A stretch of 64,000 nucleotides of DNA from assembly GCF_932294415.1 (NCBI RefSeq), contig NC_065536.1:35584354-35648353 (forward strand). The letters are read 5' to 3'. A program made the translations under genes and the position numbers. Below the pieces are notes generated by a model. It had not been told where the DNA came from. It did not search any database and worked only from the letters and a program-made list of their open reading frames with translations. This document shows, piece after piece, positions 61,945 through 64,000 of this stretch. This stretch comes from Quercus robur (taxonomy: Eukaryota; Streptophyta; Magnoliopsida; Fagales; Fagaceae). Position 1 is the stretch's first letter. Every line of letters starts with the position of its first letter.

Positions 61945-62472
61945 TGACGGGACTGACGAAGTCAACCTCCTTGGACGAAGTCATTAATACTGACAAAGTA
62001 ACCTTGACAGACGAAACAACTAAGCATCCCGGCGATACAACCACACCGGTGACGAAAGTAGAGAAGTCATTCAATACAGTCAATAAATGAGTTGGGCGGT
62101 TAAAAGGCCAGCTGAGCAAACCGTTGGAAGCCCATTAAAGTCCACATTACGGGGGGTGAAACGTTACCCAAAGGAGCATCAAAACCACCATAATAGCCAC
62201 AATGGCTAGGAGTTAAGAGAATGTATATATATAGCCCTTACACCTCCAATAGAAGGTACTTTGACACCAAAAAAAAAAAAAGAGCATCCCTAGTTATTTT
62301 TATACTCTGTTATTTACTATAAGCTTCTTATACTAACTTTGGCATCGAAGGCGTTGTGGCAGGCACCACACCGGTGACCATCATGAGAGATTAGTACTTC
62401 CATGGTGACGCAGACGAATATCTGACTCCATCCGAACATGTTCACTATGACTGACGAATTTATACTTCATCA
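61945..62472 (+). repeat. 3' LTR of the Tat element (528 bp)
   Basis: It starts TGACGGGACTGACGAAG and ends CTTCATCA, followed by the GTTGT target duplication. It is six bases longer than the 5' LTR, with a longer A-run near 62268. Confidence 0.92.
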
Positions 62473-62477
62473 GTTGT

Positions 62478-62745
62478 TATTTTAAATGGTGAAATTTAAC
62501 ATTAAATTTGAAATAATGTATTATCCTTTTGGATGGGTGTCATGGGGTGCCTAACACATTCCCCAAATGTAAACAAACTTCCAAATCTTTTATTTCTGGT
62601 TCGAGATGTTTATTTTATTTCCAAGTTAAGCTTAGGAGCCTTAGGGTTTTCTAAGTTAAAATTATGAAATAAAATTGATTAAACTTAAGTGACTAGTTAC
62701 ACATTAGAAGTCCAATGGTTAGTGCCAACTCCTTAAATTGAATAT
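62478..62745 (+). mobile_element. Older LTR, right part
   Basis: This continues the LTR interrupted at 54132. It contains 'gggtgcctaacacattcccc' (about 62545) and 'gtgccaactccttaaattg' (about 62723), words typical of the 3' end and junction of Tat/Ogre elements. Confidence 0.45.
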
Positions 62746-63104
62746 AGGTGTAAACACTCACACTAACACACCCCACCATAGTATTGCACATCTTACACAC
62801 CCATTTGCCTTAACACAAATGTACACATGCGCATGTCGCCAAGTAAAGCGTACCAAAGCCATTAGAACATATGTTGAAAACACAGGACAAGCCACTTGCA
62901 AGACAAGTTGTCTCGCGAATTGCTTAATAGAATTTTGAATCTCCTCACGTGCTCCTCACATACTCCATTTGCATGACTAAGTGTCTTGCAAGTCATCTCG
63001 CAAAGTGGCACTTCCAGCTACTCTTCATGTGATTTCTAAGCCCAACCAAATTACAAATTGATAAGGATAAAAGAGATTAATCACAAAAAGACTAAACCGT
63101 CAGC
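62746..63104. other. Unassigned sequence
   Basis: No gene is recognised. Words such as 'gtctcgcgaa' and 'gcaagtcatctcgcaa' recall the nested solo LTR at 12017-13092 (its 'gcaagtgtctcgcagg'). Confidence 0.35.
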
Positions 63105-63664
63105 CCTCATCTGATGACTGTCGACGAAAGAGATTTGTGGGAAGAAGCACCGGCAAAGCACACCCTAAGGCTGACGGGGTCATGAGGCTGACAGGATCAT
63201 AAAACTAAAGGGATCCTAAAGCTGACGGGATTAAGACTGAAGACATAATGTAAGCTGATGGCATTAGTCAAAGATTGCTTACCAATCACGTTTACGTGTG
63301 TAAGGAAATGACTTGCCCTCCACGTTTTGAGAAACCTAAGAGGGATTCCTATATGGAAAGGATCCAGCAAAATACGCCCAAGAAGACTTTTATAAGGAAA
63401 AGACTTCTACTCCAAGGAAAAAGGGTCAATCCCTACTACTATAAAAGCCCAAGCGCCCTCACAAACCAAGGTACGCATAATTCACCCCAGCTCTGGTACT
63501 TTAGAGTTGTGAACAAGAGATTTCTCTAACTTGACTGCCGGAGGGTATTTGGCCGGTACTACACCGGTACTCCTCTTAAGGTCTTCAGCTTTTGTGTTGT
63601 GCAGGTTCTTGTTAGGAGCACGTGAGGACCGTGTGGCTCACTAGTGATTTTTTCGGCATCATCA
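63105..63664 (+). mobile_element. 5' LTR of a second Tat-type element (left end approximate)
   Basis: The right end, GGCATCATCA, is fixed by the primer-binding site that follows. A TATA box (TATAAAAG) lies at 63440-63447, ~225 bases before the end. The left end is probably near 63105-63120. Short 'gctgacggg' words recur at about 63170-63260. Confidence 0.65.
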
Positions 63665-63666
63665 GT

Positions 63667-63684
63667 TGGCGCCATCTGTGGGAA
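63667..63684 (+). other. Primer-binding site of the second Tat-type element
   Basis: TGGCGCCATCTGTGGGAA follows the LTR after two bases. It matches the site at 54658 at most positions. Confidence 0.72.
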
Positions 63685-63729
63685 TCGTGTAGTGTAAAGT
63701 CATATTACCGCTTCCCAAACAAGAGTTGC

Positions 63730-64000
63730 ATGGTGCTCACCCGCTCAATGGCAACCGCTAACGACATACAAGAAGAGGAACCACCCACGACTGCCCTCAA
63801 GAAGCAAGTTAAAACTCTCACTGCTGCCGTGGAATGCCTCACCAGGCAAAATCGCGACCTGGAAGAATAGCTGCGCCAGAAAAATGCAGCGCCAGAAAAC
63901 TAAGGAGCAGATCAAGAAGGAACCACCGCTGACAGAAGGAATCAAGAGGGACCCCAAGCCAGTAACGCCCCAAGCAAACCAGAGCGTCAGAACGTGAGCC
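63730..64000 (+). pseudogene. gag start of the second Tat-type element, cut by the window edge
   Basis: From the ATG the frame reads MVLTRSMATANDIQEEEPP and continues into a Leu/Gln-rich helix. TAG codons at about 63868 and 63900 interrupt the same frame. The rest of the element lies outside the window. Confidence 0.7.

Larger units (their letters stand above)
54133..62472 (+). mobile_element. Complete but inactive Tat-lineage Ty3/gypsy retrotransposon, 8.34 kb
   Basis: The LTRs are 54133-54654 and 61945-62472, both starting TGACGGGA and ending CTTCATCA. The target duplication GTTGT is present at 54128-54132 and 62473-62477. The order is LTR, primer-binding site, gag, protease, RT, RNase H, a second RNase H (aRNH), integrase, a tandem-repeat region, an antisense ORF, a polypurine tract and the LTR. 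Integrase after RNase H marks Ty3/gypsy, and the aRNH marks the Tat/Athila group. The two LTRs differ at roughly two to three dozen sites by eye, so the insertion is not recent. Confidence 0.93.

Noticed and set aside
1..64000. CRISPR array, bacterial operon or phage-like system
   Set aside because: Repeats are microsatellites, minisatellites and transposon parts; genes have plant introns and families.
1..64000. tRNA or rRNA genes
   Set aside because: No cloverleaf with A and B boxes and no rRNA-like stretch was noticed; tRNA-like words are retrotransposon primer-binding sites.

Overview
This window looks like nuclear DNA from a flowering plant, most likely a woody eudicot. The evidence is spliced genes with GT-AG introns, a chloroplast-targeted YGGT protein, pollen-type exopolygalacturonases, an F-box/LRR pseudogene, and dense layers of plant retrotransposons (Tat-type Ty3/gypsy, solo LTRs, an L1-like LINE) with Helitron, hAT-like and Harbinger-like DNA elements. 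The repeat families remind me of Fagales, but that is an impression, not a result.

Layout. 0-2.6 kb: a three-exon minus-strand gene for a CCB3-like thylakoid protein used in cytochrome b6 haem assembly. 2.6-9.5 kb: a non-autonomous Helitron next to a dead 5'-truncated LINE. 9.5-10.9 kb: a solo LTR with a 5-bp target duplication. 11.97-27.75 kb and 28.01-43.92 kb: two tandem copies of a ~16-kb segment, about 1% different by eye. Each copy holds part of a Tat LTR with a nested solo LTR, an F-box/FBD pseudogene, an apparently intact four-exon exopolygalacturonase gene lying between two inverted minisatellite arms, a Harbinger-like element, and a 2.46-kb putative solo LTR. 43.9-52.7 kb: retrotransposon debris, including the 3' end of a long Tat/Ogre-type LTR with its primer-binding site and an array of hairpins, an opposite-strand LTR with polypurine tract, and a hAT-like element. 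52.7-62.7 kb: an older LTR split by a complete but dead 8.3-kb Tat retrotransposon, which has a 277-bp higher-order tandem repeat and a spliced antisense ORF in its 3' region. 63.1-64 kb: the LTR, primer-binding site and gag start of another Tat element, cut by the window edge.

Only three genes look functional: the CCB3-like gene and the two exopolygalacturonases. The twins differ by one predicted amino acid and share promoter sequence, so they act as a dosage pair. The rest is explained by insertion, nesting, unequal recombination and decay. The least ordinary features are the inverted arms around each exopolygalacturonase, the spliced antisense ORF, and the strong Gln-to-stop bias in the dead Tat element.
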